Notes: generated by a model not told the origin, from the sequence alone. A stretch of DNA of 64,000 bases from Eggerthella sinensis (GCF_003339815.1 NZ_PPTT01000017.1:22768-86767); one strand, 5' to 3'; numbered from the stretch's first letter, positions 41,405-51,016 are shown. Numbers and translations are program-made.

Positions 41405-41591
41405 GGCGATCGCAACCTCCTGGCGTACATCTCGGGAGCAGTTCGGTGGACTCCCATGATAGACGAACCCGCACCCCGCGCGGCCCCCTCTACCCCGACT
41501 CAAGAGAATCCCTATGAACCCGCTGCGTTGCGACGCCCGAACGCTGTGCTAAGCTTGAACGTGGTACAGGGGATTCACGGGAGGGAACACC

Positions 41592-42389
41592 ATGTACAAG
41601 ATCAAAGAATTCGCCGCCATGACGGGCATGCCGGCATCCAAAATCCGATTCTACGAGAAGCGCGGCCTGTTCCGCGGCGAGCGCGAGGAAAACGGCTACC
41701 GCGTGTTCACCCCCGAGGACGCCTTCCGCTCGAACGCGTTTCGCGTGCTGCTGCAATACGGCTTCACCATCGACGAGGCCATCGAAATGATCGACGCGCA
41801 GCAGGGCACCGAAGCGTTTCGCGCCTCACTCGAAGAGCAGCGGACGAAGCTGCAAAAGGAAGCCGATCTGCTGCGGTACCGCATGGCGAAGCTAGACAGC
41901 GCGCTCGGCCTCATCGCAAGCGGCGACGAACCCGATTTCACGCTGATGGACGCACCCGATCAGCTGTACGTCAGAGCCTCGCGCGGGCGCGATTTCAGCA
42001 TTTCCGTGGAGCACGAACGGGAGATCACCGAGTTTTACGATCTGCTCAGCATCACGAGCTGCGCGCGCATCATCGCCAAGAGCGACCTGGAGAACGAGCA
42101 GGACACGGTGAATCCCGACTACATCAACGTCATGCCCGTGGGCGAGGCGCATCGCCTCAGCCACATCGACCCCGCGCACGTCAATCGCCTGTGCCTCGGC
42201 AAGTGCATCCGCTTCCGCCGTCGCGTGACGCGCGCCGAAAGCGTGCGCAAGGAAGCCTTCGCCGACCTCATGGCCTACCTGGACGATCACGGCTACACGC
42301 TGCGGGGCGACATCATCCTCTTCCCCACGTTTCTCAACCTCGACGGCAACGGCAGCGACGTGGAAACGCTGTTCGTGCCCGTGCGCTAG
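41592..42389 (+). CDS. MerR-family regulator with GyrI-like effector domain
   Basis: A 265-residue protein. The N-terminal winged helix is MerR type (YKIKEFAAMTGMPASKIRFY, then EKRGLFRGEREENGYRVFTP), followed by the coiled dimerisation helix (LEEQRTKLQKEADLLRYRMA) and a C-terminal domain of about 140 residues that resembles a GyrI/multidrug-binding effector domain. GGGAGGG precedes the ATG. It is convergent with flavoprotein D, the only flavin reductase here without a LuxR neighbour, so it may regulate that gene. The inducer is unknown. Confidence 0.87.
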   Translation: MYKIKEFAAMTGMPASKIRFYEKRGLFRGEREENGYRVFTPEDAFRSNAFRVLLQYGFTIDEAIEMIDAQQGTEAFRASLEEQRTKLQKEADLLRYRMAKLDSALGLIASGDEPDFTLMDAPDQLYVRASRGRDFSISVEHEREITEFYDLLSITSCARIIAKSDLENEQDTVNPDYINVMPVGEAHRLSHIDPAHVNRLCLGKCIRFRRRVTRAESVRKEAFADLMAYLDDHGYTLRGDIILFPTFLNLDGNGSDVETLFVPVR

Positions 42390-42402
42390 TCCGCACAGAG
42401 AG

Positions 42403-42435
42403 CCGCCCGCGGCACCGAAGCGGCGCCGCGGGCGG
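42403..42435. terminator. Hairpin between MerR and flavoprotein D genes
   Basis: CCGCCCGCGGC (42403-42413) pairs perfectly with GCCGCGGGCGG (42425-42435), loop 11 nt, in the 62-bp convergent gap. No T-run is present; the GC-rich stem may end transcription from both sides. Confidence 0.55.
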
Positions 42436-42451
42436 ACAGGGAGGGAGGAGG

Positions 42452-44155
42452 CTACGCTTTGAGGGCGGCAACCGCTTCTTCTGCGGCAATGTAGCCCGAG
42501 TCGATGCAGAGGCCGTAGCAGTAGCCGGGGATGTCGTAGTAGGGCGAATAGTACAGGCTCCCCACGTCGGTGCCAGCCGCGTACAGACCGGGAATGGGAT
42601 CGTTCGTTTCGGCAGCAAGCACACGGCAGCAATCGTCGATGCGCACGCCGCCGAACGTGCTCCACGCGCTCGGCTCGTTCTCGACCACGTAGAACGGCGG
42701 CGTGGCAACGGGCGACAGATACCAGGGGTTCGCGCCGAACTCGGCATCGACGCCGGCTTCGCAGAACTCGTTGTACGTTGCCACCGTTTCGGGTAAGGCG
42801 TCCAACCCGAAGTGTTCGGCCAGTTCGTCGAGGGATTCGGCCTTGAAGCACCAGCCCTCCTTGACGCCCTCTTCGATGTCGGCGGGCAGCTTGTCCAGAA
42901 TGCGGTCTTTGAAGTAGGTGCCGATGAACCACGTTTCCTCGGTCGCACCCTTCGCGGTGGTGTACGCATACAGGCCCTCAGTTGCCATCGCATCGACATA
43001 GGCCTGGTCCACCACAGCGTACCACGGCGAATTCTTGAGAATCTGCTCCGATCCGTAGCTCATCGGGTAATCGCACAGCAGACCCTCGTTGATGAAGCGC
43101 TTCCCTTCGGCGTCCACGAGCAGGCATCCGTACAGGCCGAACTTGAACGCGTAGTTCTGATCGAACTTGTCCTGCTTCGCCGGGCGCGTCGCGTTCGCGT
43201 GCGTTCCGCCGTATTCGCACGGGCAGTAGCCGTACGTCTTGTCGAGCGCCGCACCGATGCGCTCGGCCGCGAGGATGGTGTCGCCCGTGCAGATGGAGTC
43301 GCCGCCGCGCGCCGCGTTGAGCTTGCGCGTGTGCAGGAAGCGCTCTTGCAGGTCGCGGTTGCCCAGGTAGCCGCCGGCGGCGAGGATCACGGCCTTCGCG
43401 TTGAACGTGATGTTCTTCTTGTCCTTCTCAACCGCATTGACGCCGGTCACCGCCCCGCTCTCGTCCGTCGCAAGCGACACGAGCGCCGTTTCGAAGCGCA
43501 CGTCAACGGCGTGGTCGGCAAGCGCCGTCTCCCACAGGCCGGTGCGCTCGTCGGATGGGTTCGTGATGGCGTGGAAGCCGCCCTTCTCGCCCATGAACGG
43601 CGTCTCGAAACGGAAGTTCTTCTCCTCGAACGTGTATCCGATATCCTCGAGCTGCGCCACGGCGTCTTTCGACGTCTCGAGGCAGCGGCGCATGAGCGCG
43701 GGGTTCGGCGTCCAATGCGAGTAGTTCATCACGTGGTTGAAGGCGTCGTCCACCGTCAGCGTGGTGCCGCCCGGCTTGTTCTGCAGCACGTCGGTGCCCA
43801 CGGCGAACGGGCCGGACACGTAGATGCCGTTCGGGGCCGTCATGTTCGCGCCCTTCTCGAGCACCACGACGCTCGCCCCGCCCTTCGATGCGCGCAACGC
43901 CGCCATGAAGCCGGCGGCCCCGCAGCCCACGATGACCACGTCGGCGTCCACTGTTTCCTCGGCTTCGAACGGCGCATCCTGCGCCGCTTCGTCCGCATTC
44001 GTCGCGCTGTCGGCAGCTTTCGCCTCCTGCTGCTGCGGTGAGCATGCGGCAAGCGCGCCAACCGACGCCATGCCCAGCGCTGAAAGCGCGGCGCCCTTCA
44101 AGAAGTTGCGGCGATCGATGCCCTGCGGCTGTTCTTCCTGCATGTGCTGTTCCAT
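42452..44155 (-). CDS. Flavoprotein D: Tat-exported FAD-dependent reductase (fumarate/urocanate reductase family)
   Basis: A 567-residue protein. The N-terminus has DRRNFLKGAALSALGMASVG and the lipobox ALAAC, again Tat plus lipobox but of different sequence from A, B, C and F. The FAD fold begins DADVVIVGCGAAGFMAALRA, the middle contains GGFHAITNPSDERTG, and the C-terminal FAD loop is GLYAAGTDVGSLYYSPYY. It groups by this loop with flavoprotein A. No haem domain; substrate unknown. GGAGGGG stands before the ATG at 44155; the upstream open frame lacks such a site. It is convergent with a MerR gene and has no LuxR partner. Confidence 0.88.
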   Translation of the reverse strand: MEQHMQEEQPQGIDRRNFLKGAALSALGMASVGALAACSPQQQEAKAADSATNADEAAQDAPFEAEETVDADVVIVGCGAAGFMAALRASKGGASVVVLEKGANMTAPNGIYVSGPFAVGTDVLQNKPGGTTLTVDDAFNHVMNYSHWTPNPALMRRCLETSKDAVAQLEDIGYTFEEKNFRFETPFMGEKGGFHAITNPSDERTGLWETALADHAVDVRFETALVSLATDESGAVTGVNAVEKDKKNITFNAKAVILAAGGYLGNRDLQERFLHTRKLNAARGGDSICTGDTILAAERIGAALDKTYGYCPCEYGGTHANATRPAKQDKFDQNYAFKFGLYGCLLVDAEGKRFINEGLLCDYPMSYGSEQILKNSPWYAVVDQAYVDAMATEGLYAYTTAKGATEETWFIGTYFKDRILDKLPADIEEGVKEGWCFKAESLDELAEHFGLDALPETVATYNEFCEAGVDAEFGANPWYLSPVATPPFYVVENEPSAWSTFGGVRIDDCCRVLAAETNDPIPGLYAAGTDVGSLYYSPYYDIPGYCYGLCIDSGYIAAEEAVAALKA

Positions 44156-44260
44156 AGTGACCCCTCCAGGTGTCGTTACGGGTGAAAACCTGTCGCACAC
44201 GGTAAGGGCTGAACTATGTTGAAGGTCAAGCGGGCATTTTGATTGCGCGCCGGCGCGTTG

Positions 44261-47200
44261 TTATCGGCGGATGCGGAGGCGGTTTTTTCCGGCGTGTTTT
44301 GCCTGATAGAGAGCTTCGTCGGCGCGGGCGAACACGTCGCGGTAGGCGGCATCGCCGACATGCGTGGGCGTTGCGCCGATGCTGAGCGTCGGGCTGAAAC
44401 TCTCCCCCGGCTTTCCCATGAGCGCGATGTGCGCCACGCTGCGCTTCATGTGCGCCAGCTTGCGCGCGGCCACTTCGAGGTTGATGTTCTTGAGGAACAC
44501 CACGAACTCGTCGCCGCCCACGCGGCCCACCACGTCGTGCTCGCGGCAGTTCGATCGCAAGATAATGCCCACCTGCTGCAACAGCTCGTCGCCACGCAGA
44601 TGGCCGAAGGTGTCGTTGACGTTTTTGAAGTCGTCGAGGTCGATGACGGCGCACACGCTGCGGGCACACACGTGCGGGTCGGACAGCGCGGCATCGATGA
44701 GGCTGCGCGTGGAGGCGTTGTTCGACAGGCCCGTGATGGCGTCGTGTTCGGCGAGCACGCGCAGCTCGCGCTCGGCCTGGATGTTCTCGATGAGACCAAC
44801 GAGGTGCCACGCGCCGCCTTCGTCGTGCGCCACGAACAGGTTCGCCCGATACCATTGGTACCCGGTGTCGTAGTAGTCGGCGCGGTACTCGATGATCTCG
44901 TTTTTCGTGCCCGCCCGGGCGCGCTCGAACATGGCGCGCACGGCATCCATGCTGTCAGGATGCACCACGCCCTCCCGCGTGTTGGACAGCGTTTCCAAAT
45001 ACTCCGGGATGACCTGGGCTTCCATGCCGCTGCCGGTACGGTCGATGTACAGCAGCACCGTGTCGGACTCCGAGTTGTAGTCGAAGCTGATGGAGTGCGT
45101 GAGTTCGCTGAGCATGCGGTAGCGCTCGTTTTGCCACGCACGTTCGCGCCGCTCGCGCGCCTCATCCGTCACGTCGGTGACCACGGTGTACATGCGGATG
45201 ACGCCGTCGCCCCGCGGAACGGTGCGTCCCTGCACACGCGCCATGAACGGTTCGCCTTGGCGCACCAATTCGCGTTCGACCGAGAAGCCCGACCACCGTT
45301 CGTCGTACTGCTCGATAAAGGTGCGCGCTTCTTCCGGAGACACGATAGCCGAGGACATCGAGATGATATCCTCGTTGCCCACTTCGACATCCATCAGGGC
45401 GTACAGCGTATCGCTCACATAGCGCAGGTGCACGCCTTCGGCATCCAAATCGTACACGCCGATACCGGTGGGCAGGTTCTCCACGATGTCGTTCACGCGC
45501 TTCGCAAGGCGCGCGTCCTCGGCATCGACGCGCCCGGACACGTCGTTGTTGCAGCACAGCACGCTGGTCTCCGACACGCGCATGAACGTGCTCTCGTTCC
45601 AGGCGAAGCCTTCGGGCGACAGGCAGCGGTACGCGTAGGACAGCGGCTCGTCGAGCGGCTCGCGACGGCAGCGCTCGATGATGGCGCGGATGGCCTCATG
45701 GTCGGCCGGGTCCGGCACGTGGTTGAACCATCGCTCCATCGCGCTCTCCACCGGCACGGGCTGCGCGTGCTCCACCGGGAATTTCGAGGAGAAGCACAGC
45801 AGGAACGTGCCGCGCACCACGTCGAATTCGAAGATTTCGTTGTAGGCGCTGCACAGCACCGACGTGAACCGCTGCAATTCGCGCTTATGGCTTTCGCGAC
45901 GCTCGTCCGTCACGTCGTTGAACGCGCTCTGCACGATGGATTCGCCATCGGACGTCGTGGCAAGCGCGCACACGCCCTCGATCCAGGCATCGGAGCCATC
46001 GACGCGCATCAGCCGAGCCGAGAATGCGACAGGCGGTGCCCCGGCGCGCAGACGATCCGTCAGCCGTCTCATAAGGGCGTGCCCCTTTTCGTCGAAGGGG
46101 CTGAACACGTCGTCTCCGATGTAGGCGAGGAATTCCTCGTAGGTGGCGCAGCCCAGCAGGCTCCATGCGGCGCGGTTCGCCGAACTGATATGCAGGTCGC
46201 CTTCGACGGTGTAGCGCACGATGCCGCAGGGAACGGTCTCATACAGTTGTTGCTGCTGTTCGGCGAGGCGGCGGTACTGGAGATCCTTCTCCTTGTCCTT
46301 CGTGACATCGAGCAGCGCGACAACCAGGTACAAGCTGTTCGCCCCGCGGTGCATGAGCGAGGCCGACAGCGACAACCATCGCTCGGTGCCGTCGACATGC
46401 AGCGCGCGGATGGTGCCCTCGGCGCGTGTGACTCCGGTGCGCAGGTCGTTCACGATGGAACGAACGACGTTGCGATCTTCCGACACCACGAGGGCAAGGG
46501 GGTCGTTCGCGCAGACGGCAGTATACTCGTCGCGCGTCATGCCCACGAGGTTCGCCGCCGCTTCGTTGCAGTCGAGCAGCTTCGCAACATCGTCCTCGAT
46601 GAGATAGAAGCCCATGCCGTTGGGCATGGTTTCCATGGCCGCCTGCAGCTTGCTGCGTAGCGCCTGCAGCTCGTTGATCTCGTATATGGTGAGCAGCAGC
46701 GACGACACGTCGCCCGCCTTCGACAGCAGGCGCATCTGCACGTGAATCCAGTAGTCGTCACGCGCACCGTGAATGCACAGCTCGCACTCGCCCGCGTGCG
46801 CCTCGCCCTTCGCGCTTGTCAGCGCGTCCGTGAAGTTGGCGCGATCTTCTTCGCTCAGCTCGCCGAACAACTCGCCAACCGAACGCGCGAGGCGGTCGAA
46901 CGGCAGCCCGAGCAGCGCGAGGAATTCGTCGTTCGCGCGCACCACTTCGCATTGCGAGCTGTCGCACTCCACGAGCGCCGCAGCTCCCACGTAGCTGTTG
47001 AACACGAGCGCCACGGACGATTCCGCATCCCACAGCTTCGCGAAGTCGCCCTGCATGCACGACATGCCGCCGTGCGGAAGCGTGCCGCGTTGTGCCTGTT
47101 CAAGCACCTGCTCGAACGTGGCGCGATCGACGGGACGCGAGAACCAGAAGCCCTGCATCACGTCGCAGCCCACGCTTGAGAGGAAGCGCGCCTGCGATTC

Positions 47201-48388
47201 CGACTCCACGCCCTCGGCGATGACCGGCAGGTCGAGCCAGTGCGCCATGCGCACCACCGATGCCAGGATGACGCCGCCGCGCGTGTCGTTGCGCGCGTCG
47301 AGGAAGCGCAAGTCGAGCTTCATCACGTCCACGGGCACGTCCTTGAGCGCGTTGAGCGACGAGTATCCGCTGCCGAAATCGTCCATTTCCACCGTGAACC
47401 CGGCTTGCTGCAGGCGCGTCACCGCACCGGCAAGCTGCAGCGGGTTCTCGACGTAGGCGCCCTCGGTGATTTCCACGTGGAGGAGATCGATGGGAATGTC
47501 GTACTGCGCGATAAGGCCCACGAGGTAGTCGCACAAATCCTCACGGTACACGTCCGCGCGCGACAGGTTCACCGACAGGCGCGGCACCTGCGTCTCGTTG
47601 CCCGGACCCGCCGCGTCGAGCCAGGTGCGCAGGCAGCGGCACGCCTCGGCCCACACGTAGTAGTCGAGGTCGGAAATGACGCCGGTGCGTTCGAACACGG
47701 GGATGAACTCAAGCGGGCTGATGAGGCCTTTCTCGGGATGGTTCCAGCGCGACAGCACTTCGGCTCCCACCAGTTTGCCAGTGGTGAACTGGTACTGCGG
47801 CTGGAAGTACAGCTCGAACTGCCCCGTTTCCAGCGCGGTGGCCATCTCGCCCACGAGCTTCTGCTCCTTGAGCACGCGATCGCGCATGGATTCGTCGTAC
47901 CACACGAACTTGCTGGCGTGCGCACCCGTTTTCGCCGCGCGCAGCGCGAGCAGGGCGCGGTCGGTCATGAGGCTGACGTCGAGCGTGGGGTCGTCGATGC
48001 CGTAGAGACCCAGGCGCACGAAGAACGCGAAATCGACCGGATAGGCTTTGAGCCACCCGTCGAGCACGGCGAGCGCGCGGTCGGGATCGTAGAGGTCGCG
48101 CGGCACGCAGCACACGAAGTGATCGGCGCGGACGCGGGCGGCGACGCTCGGCGCGGGCAGCATGCGCTCCATCATGGCGCCCACCCCAGCAAGCAAGCGG
48201 TCGCCCGCTTCGGTGCCGAAGCGGTCGTTGAACACCTTGAAGCGGTCGATATCGCCGTACACCAGCACGAACGATGTGTCGGGATGCTCGTCGATCAGCG
48301 CGGTGACCGCACGGATAAAGCCCCGCCTGTTAGCCAGACCGGTAAGCGCATCGCACTCGGTGACCAGTTCCGATGCCGTAGCCTTCAC
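44261..48388 (-). CDS. Cyclic-di-GMP protein: degenerate GGDEF - EAL - several PAS - GGDEF
   Basis: A 1375-residue cytoplasmic protein in an unusual order. Residues 10-165 form a GGDEF-type domain (DALTGLANRRGF, GDIDRFKVFND) whose signature is replaced by RADHF, so it is likely inactive. Residues 180-430 form an EAL phosphodiesterase domain with all key residues (AEVLSRWNHP, NLSRAD, VEITEGAY, MDDFGSGYSSL, MKLDLRF, VIAEGVESE, VMQGFWFSRP). About five PAS-like segments fill 460-1190. The C-terminal GGDEF domain is intact (VGRVGGDEFVVF) with an RxxD inhibition site (REHD) five residues before it. It probably both makes and breaks c-di-GMP under PAS control. No membrane segment. Confidence 0.92.
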   Translation of the reverse strand: MKATASELVTECDALTGLANRRGFIRAVTALIDEHPDTSFVLVYGDIDRFKVFNDRFGTEAGDRLLAGVGAMMERMLPAPSVAARVRADHFVCCVPRDLYDPDRALAVLDGWLKAYPVDFAFFVRLGLYGIDDPTLDVSLMTDRALLALRAAKTGAHASKFVWYDESMRDRVLKEQKLVGEMATALETGQFELYFQPQYQFTTGKLVGAEVLSRWNHPEKGLISPLEFIPVFERTGVISDLDYYVWAEACRCLRTWLDAAGPGNETQVPRLSVNLSRADVYREDLCDYLVGLIAQYDIPIDLLHVEITEGAYVENPLQLAGAVTRLQQAGFTVEMDDFGSGYSSLNALKDVPVDVMKLDLRFLDARNDTRGGVILASVVRMAHWLDLPVIAEGVESESQARFLSSVGCDVMQGFWFSRPVDRATFEQVLEQAQRGTLPHGGMSCMQGDFAKLWDAESSVALVFNSYVGAAALVECDSSQCEVVRANDEFLALLGLPFDRLARSVGELFGELSEEDRANFTDALTSAKGEAHAGECELCIHGARDDYWIHVQMRLLSKAGDVSSLLLTIYEINELQALRSKLQAAMETMPNGMGFYLIEDDVAKLLDCNEAAANLVGMTRDEYTAVCANDPLALVVSEDRNVVRSIVNDLRTGVTRAEGTIRALHVDGTERWLSLSASLMHRGANSLYLVVALLDVTKDKEKDLQYRRLAEQQQQLYETVPCGIVRYTVEGDLHISSANRAAWSLLGCATYEEFLAYIGDDVFSPFDEKGHALMRRLTDRLRAGAPPVAFSARLMRVDGSDAWIEGVCALATTSDGESIVQSAFNDVTDERRESHKRELQRFTSVLCSAYNEIFEFDVVRGTFLLCFSSKFPVEHAQPVPVESAMERWFNHVPDPADHEAIRAIIERCRREPLDEPLSYAYRCLSPEGFAWNESTFMRVSETSVLCCNNDVSGRVDAEDARLAKRVNDIVENLPTGIGVYDLDAEGVHLRYVSDTLYALMDVEVGNEDIISMSSAIVSPEEARTFIEQYDERWSGFSVERELVRQGEPFMARVQGRTVPRGDGVIRMYTVVTDVTDEARERRERAWQNERYRMLSELTHSISFDYNSESDTVLLYIDRTGSGMEAQVIPEYLETLSNTREGVVHPDSMDAVRAMFERARAGTKNEIIEYRADYYDTGYQWYRANLFVAHDEGGAWHLVGLIENIQAERELRVLAEHDAITGLSNNASTRSLIDAALSDPHVCARSVCAVIDLDDFKNVNDTFGHLRGDELLQQVGIILRSNCREHDVVGRVGGDEFVVFLKNINLEVAARKLAHMKRSVAHIALMGKPGESFSPTLSIGATPTHVGDAAYRDVFARADEALYQAKHAGKNRLRIRR

Positions 48389-48505
48389 CCTTCTCGCACC
48401 TTCGTGATTAGAGGATACCCTGTTGTATTGTCATACAGTAGTGCTTAGCTGATCTTTGCGATAGGTGGAACGTTTAGTTAAGGGCAAACTTGCCCATCCC
48501 ACCCA

Positions 48506-49441
48506 TCAGCGGTGCTTGGCTTCGGTCCAGAGTGCTTCGAGGGCATCGAGGTCGAGGTCTTCGATGCGGCGGTTTTGCCGGTGCGCGGCCTGCTCCATGA
48601 AGGCCCAGCGGTCGCGGAACTTGCGGCAGGTGGTACGCAGGGCGCCTTCCGCGTCCACGCCCATGCGGCGGCCGACGTTGACGAGGGAGAACAGCACGTC
48701 GCCGAACTCCTCCTCGACGGCTGCGACCGCGGCGGCTGCGGCGGACGCGGCGGCGGGGTCGCTCGCGGCCGGCACGGGCGCGGCCTCGGCATCCACCTTG
48801 CCGTTCGCGGCCTTCGGCGCGGCGGCGTAGGCTTCGCGCAGCTCGTCGACCTCTTCGCGCACTTTGGCCCACACGTCGTCGAGCGTTTCCCACTCGAACC
48901 CGACGGCCGCGGCCTTGCGCGAAATCTTCTGCGCCTGCATGAGCGCCGGAAAGCTGGTGGGCACGCCGTCGAGCAGACCCTCGGGCTGCGCGCCCGCATC
49001 GTCGGCGGAGGCGGCTTCGTCGGCGCTGCCCTTTTCGGCCAGCTTCACCTGATCCCACAGGTCGAGTACCTCGCTCGCGTTCGCGGCTTGCACCTCGCCG
49101 AACACGTGCGGGTGGCGGCGAACCATCTTCGCGTTCACGTCGGCGCACACATCGTCGATGGTGAATGCGCCATCGTCGGCCGCAATCTGGCTTTGCAGCA
49201 CCACCTGCAGCAGCACGTCGCCCAGCTCTTCGCGCAGGTGCGCCGCGTCGCCTGCCTCGATGGCGTCCACCGCTTCGTAGGCTTCCTCGATCATGTTGTG
49301 CGCGATGCTCTCGTGCGTCTGCACGCGATCCCACGGGCAGCCGTCCGGCGCGCGCAGGGCGGCGATGGTGTCGACGAACTGGTCGAACGAGGGATGCTGC
49401 GCAGGCTCGGATGCGGGCTCGGGCGCGGGCGATGCGGTCAT
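48506..49441 (-). CDS. mazG: MazG nucleoside triphosphate pyrophosphohydrolase
   Basis: A 311-residue protein with two MazG-type helical units. The first has LRAPDGCPWDRVQTHESIAH, NMIEEAYEAVDAIE and LREELGDVLLQVVLQSQIA, the Glu/Asp sets that bind magnesium; the second has FEWETLDDVWAKVREEVDEL and EFGDVLFSLVNVGRRMG with KFRDRWAFME at the end. An Ala/Pro/Asp-rich stretch of about 30 residues is inserted in the second unit. It hydrolyses NTPs to NMP and pyrophosphate and limits damage from altered nucleotides or starvation. The gene lies between the c-di-GMP protein (same strand) and a divergent membrane protein gene. Confidence 0.92.
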   Translation of the reverse strand: MTASPAPEPASEPAQHPSFDQFVDTIAALRAPDGCPWDRVQTHESIAHNMIEEAYEAVDAIEAGDAAHLREELGDVLLQVVLQSQIAADDGAFTIDDVCADVNAKMVRRHPHVFGEVQAANASEVLDLWDQVKLAEKGSADEAASADDAGAQPEGLLDGVPTSFPALMQAQKISRKAAAVGFEWETLDDVWAKVREEVDELREAYAAAPKAANGKVDAEAAPVPAASDPAAASAAAAAVAAVEEEFGDVLFSLVNVGRRMGVDAEGALRTTCRKFRDRWAFMEQAAHRQNRRIEDLDLDALEALWTEAKHR

Positions 49442-49528
49442 GGCGGTCCTTTCTTCGGTTGCTCAACAGCAGTATACCGCCGCGCAAGGGGCGTGGTATG
49501 CTGCACGGCGATGTGAAAGGATACCGGC

Positions 49529-49990
49529 ATGGACAAACCCGCAACGCCCCGCCCTGCGAACAAGCAACCCGCACGCGTGCGGCGCGCCGCCATGCTCGCG
49601 CGCGCGGCGTTCGCCATCGTGTTCGCGATCAACGTGCAGTGCGCGGTGGCGTTCGTGCTGTGGCCCGATGCGTACGCCGCGTCCTTCGAACTGGCCGGCA
49701 TACCGGGCGCGGCCGCCGTGCGGGGCCTCGGCGTGGCTTTCCTCATGTGGAACGCCACGTATCCGGCGGTCATCGCGAGCCCGGTGCGCTTTCGCGCCGT
49801 GGCCGTCATCGTGCTCGTGCAGCAAGCCATCGGCCTCGTCGGCGAAACATGGCTGCGCGCCGGCCTGCCCGACGGCTACACGGCGCTCTCGGCCAGCATC
49901 GAGCGCTTCATCCTGTTCGACGGCCTCGGCCTCGTGCTGATGGCCGCCGCCCTCGCCTGGCTCGTCTGGACCGAACGGAAAGCGGGCTAG
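49529..49990 (+). CDS. Small four-helix membrane protein of unknown function
   Basis: A 153-residue protein with a basic N-terminus and four hydrophobic segments: ARAAFAIVFAINVQCAVAFV, AAAVRGLGVAFLMWNATYPA, VAVIVLVQQAIGLVGE and LFDGLGLVLMAAALAWLVW. I do not recognise a named family; the pattern (WPDAYAASFELAG between the first two helices) resembles small uncharacterised actinobacterial membrane proteins. Its ATG follows AAAGGATACCGGC. It precedes the ferritin-VIT1 gene by 63 bp on the same strand. A transport role is unlikely at this size without partners. Confidence 0.72.
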   Translation: MDKPATPRPANKQPARVRRAAMLARAAFAIVFAINVQCAVAFVLWPDAYAASFELAGIPGAAAVRGLGVAFLMWNATYPAVIASPVRFRAVAVIVLVQQAIGLVGETWLRAGLPDGYTALSASIERFILFDGLGLVLMAAALAWLVWTERKAG

Positions 49991-50053
49991 ACCGCGCGCG
50001 TCTTGCTCTATACTGGCTATCGAACAACACGATCGACCAGGCAAGGAGACCTC

Positions 50054-50974
50054 ATGTCCGCGGAATCATCCGTCGCCGTCGCTGACGCGGCCGACGTTCG
50101 CTCGCTCTCGGCGGGCGCGCTCGCGCAGATACGCATCTTCCAACAGAACGAAGTGACCGAGTCCGAAATCTACCGGCGCATCGCCGCGAGCACGAAGGAC
50201 GAGGGCAACCGCACCACGCTGCTGCGCATCGCCGCCGAAGAGGCGAAGCATGCCGGCATCTGGCAGCGCTACACCGGCGAGGAGATGAAGCCGCAGCGCG
50301 GCAAAGTAGCCAGGTTCGCGCTCATCGCGCGGGTGTTCGGCTTCACGTTCGCCGTCAAGCTCTTGGAGAAGGGCGAAGAGAAAGCCCAGATTTCCTACGA
50401 GGAGTTGGCGAAGGAGGCGCCCGAGGCGCTGGGCATTCGCAGCGACGAGGAAACCCACGAGCAGGCGCTGCTCGAGATGCTGGACGAGGAACGGCTGTCG
50501 TACGTGGGCAGCATGGTGCTGGGCATGAACGACGCCATGGTGGAGATGACCGGCACGCTGGCCGGCCTCACGCTGGCCATGCAGAACACGCGGCTCATTG
50601 CGCTGTCGGGCCTGATCACCGGCATTGCCGCCACGCTGTCGATGGCGTCGAGCGAGTACCTGTCGTCCAAGAGCGAGGGGCGCGCCGACGCGTTCAAGTC
50701 GGCCACGTACACGGGCATCGCCTACCTCGTAACGGTGGCGCTGCTCATCCTGCCGTACCTGCTGTTCGACGAGTCGCACTACCTGTGGGCCATGGGCACC
50801 ATGGTGATCATCGTGCTGCTCATCCTCGTGGTGTTCAACTACTACATCTCGGTGGCGCAGGATCTGCCGTTCAAGAAGCGGTTCGGCCAGATGGCCGGCA
50901 TCAGCTTGGGCGTGGCGGCGCTGTCGTTCGTCATCGGCATCCTGGTGAAGCAGTTTTTGGGCGTTGATATTTAG
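50054..50974 (+). CDS. Ferritin-like/VIT1 (CCC1) family membrane protein
   Basis: A 306-residue protein. Residues 20-140 form a rubrerythrin-like helical domain with metal-type ligands (NEVTESEIYRRIA, IAAEEAKHAGIW, DEETHEQALLEMLDEER); residues 145-305 form the VIT1/CCC1 transporter domain with MVLGMNDAMVEMTGTLAGL, ATLSMASSEYLSSKSEG and three further helices. Such fusions (membrane-bound ferritin type) oxidise or collect ferrous or manganous ions in the cytoplasm and move them across the membrane, usually for export and peroxide resistance. AAGGAGACCTC precedes the ATG at 50054. A strong hairpin follows, shared with the convergent hydroxylamine reductase gene. Confidence 0.9.
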   Translation: MSAESSVAVADAADVRSLSAGALAQIRIFQQNEVTESEIYRRIAASTKDEGNRTTLLRIAAEEAKHAGIWQRYTGEEMKPQRGKVARFALIARVFGFTFAVKLLEKGEEKAQISYEELAKEAPEALGIRSDEETHEQALLEMLDEERLSYVGSMVLGMNDAMVEMTGTLAGLTLAMQNTRLIALSGLITGIAATLSMASSEYLSSKSEGRADAFKSATYTGIAYLVTVALLILPYLLFDESHYLWAMGTMVIIVLLILVVFNYYISVAQDLPFKKRFGQMAGISLGVAALSFVIGILVKQFLGVDI

Positions 50975-51002
50975 GGAAGGGGAGGACGCCTCCCCTTCCC
51001 TA
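50972..51002. terminator. Hairpin between ferritin-VIT1 and hcp genes
   Basis: TAGGGAAGGGGAGG (50972-50985) pairs perfectly with CCTCCCCTTCCCTA (50989-51002), with a 3-nt loop ACG; the left arm starts with the stop codon itself. It stands between convergent genes and should end transcription in either direction. Confidence 0.65.
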
Positions 51003-51016
51003 TGAGGCGGCGTCCT

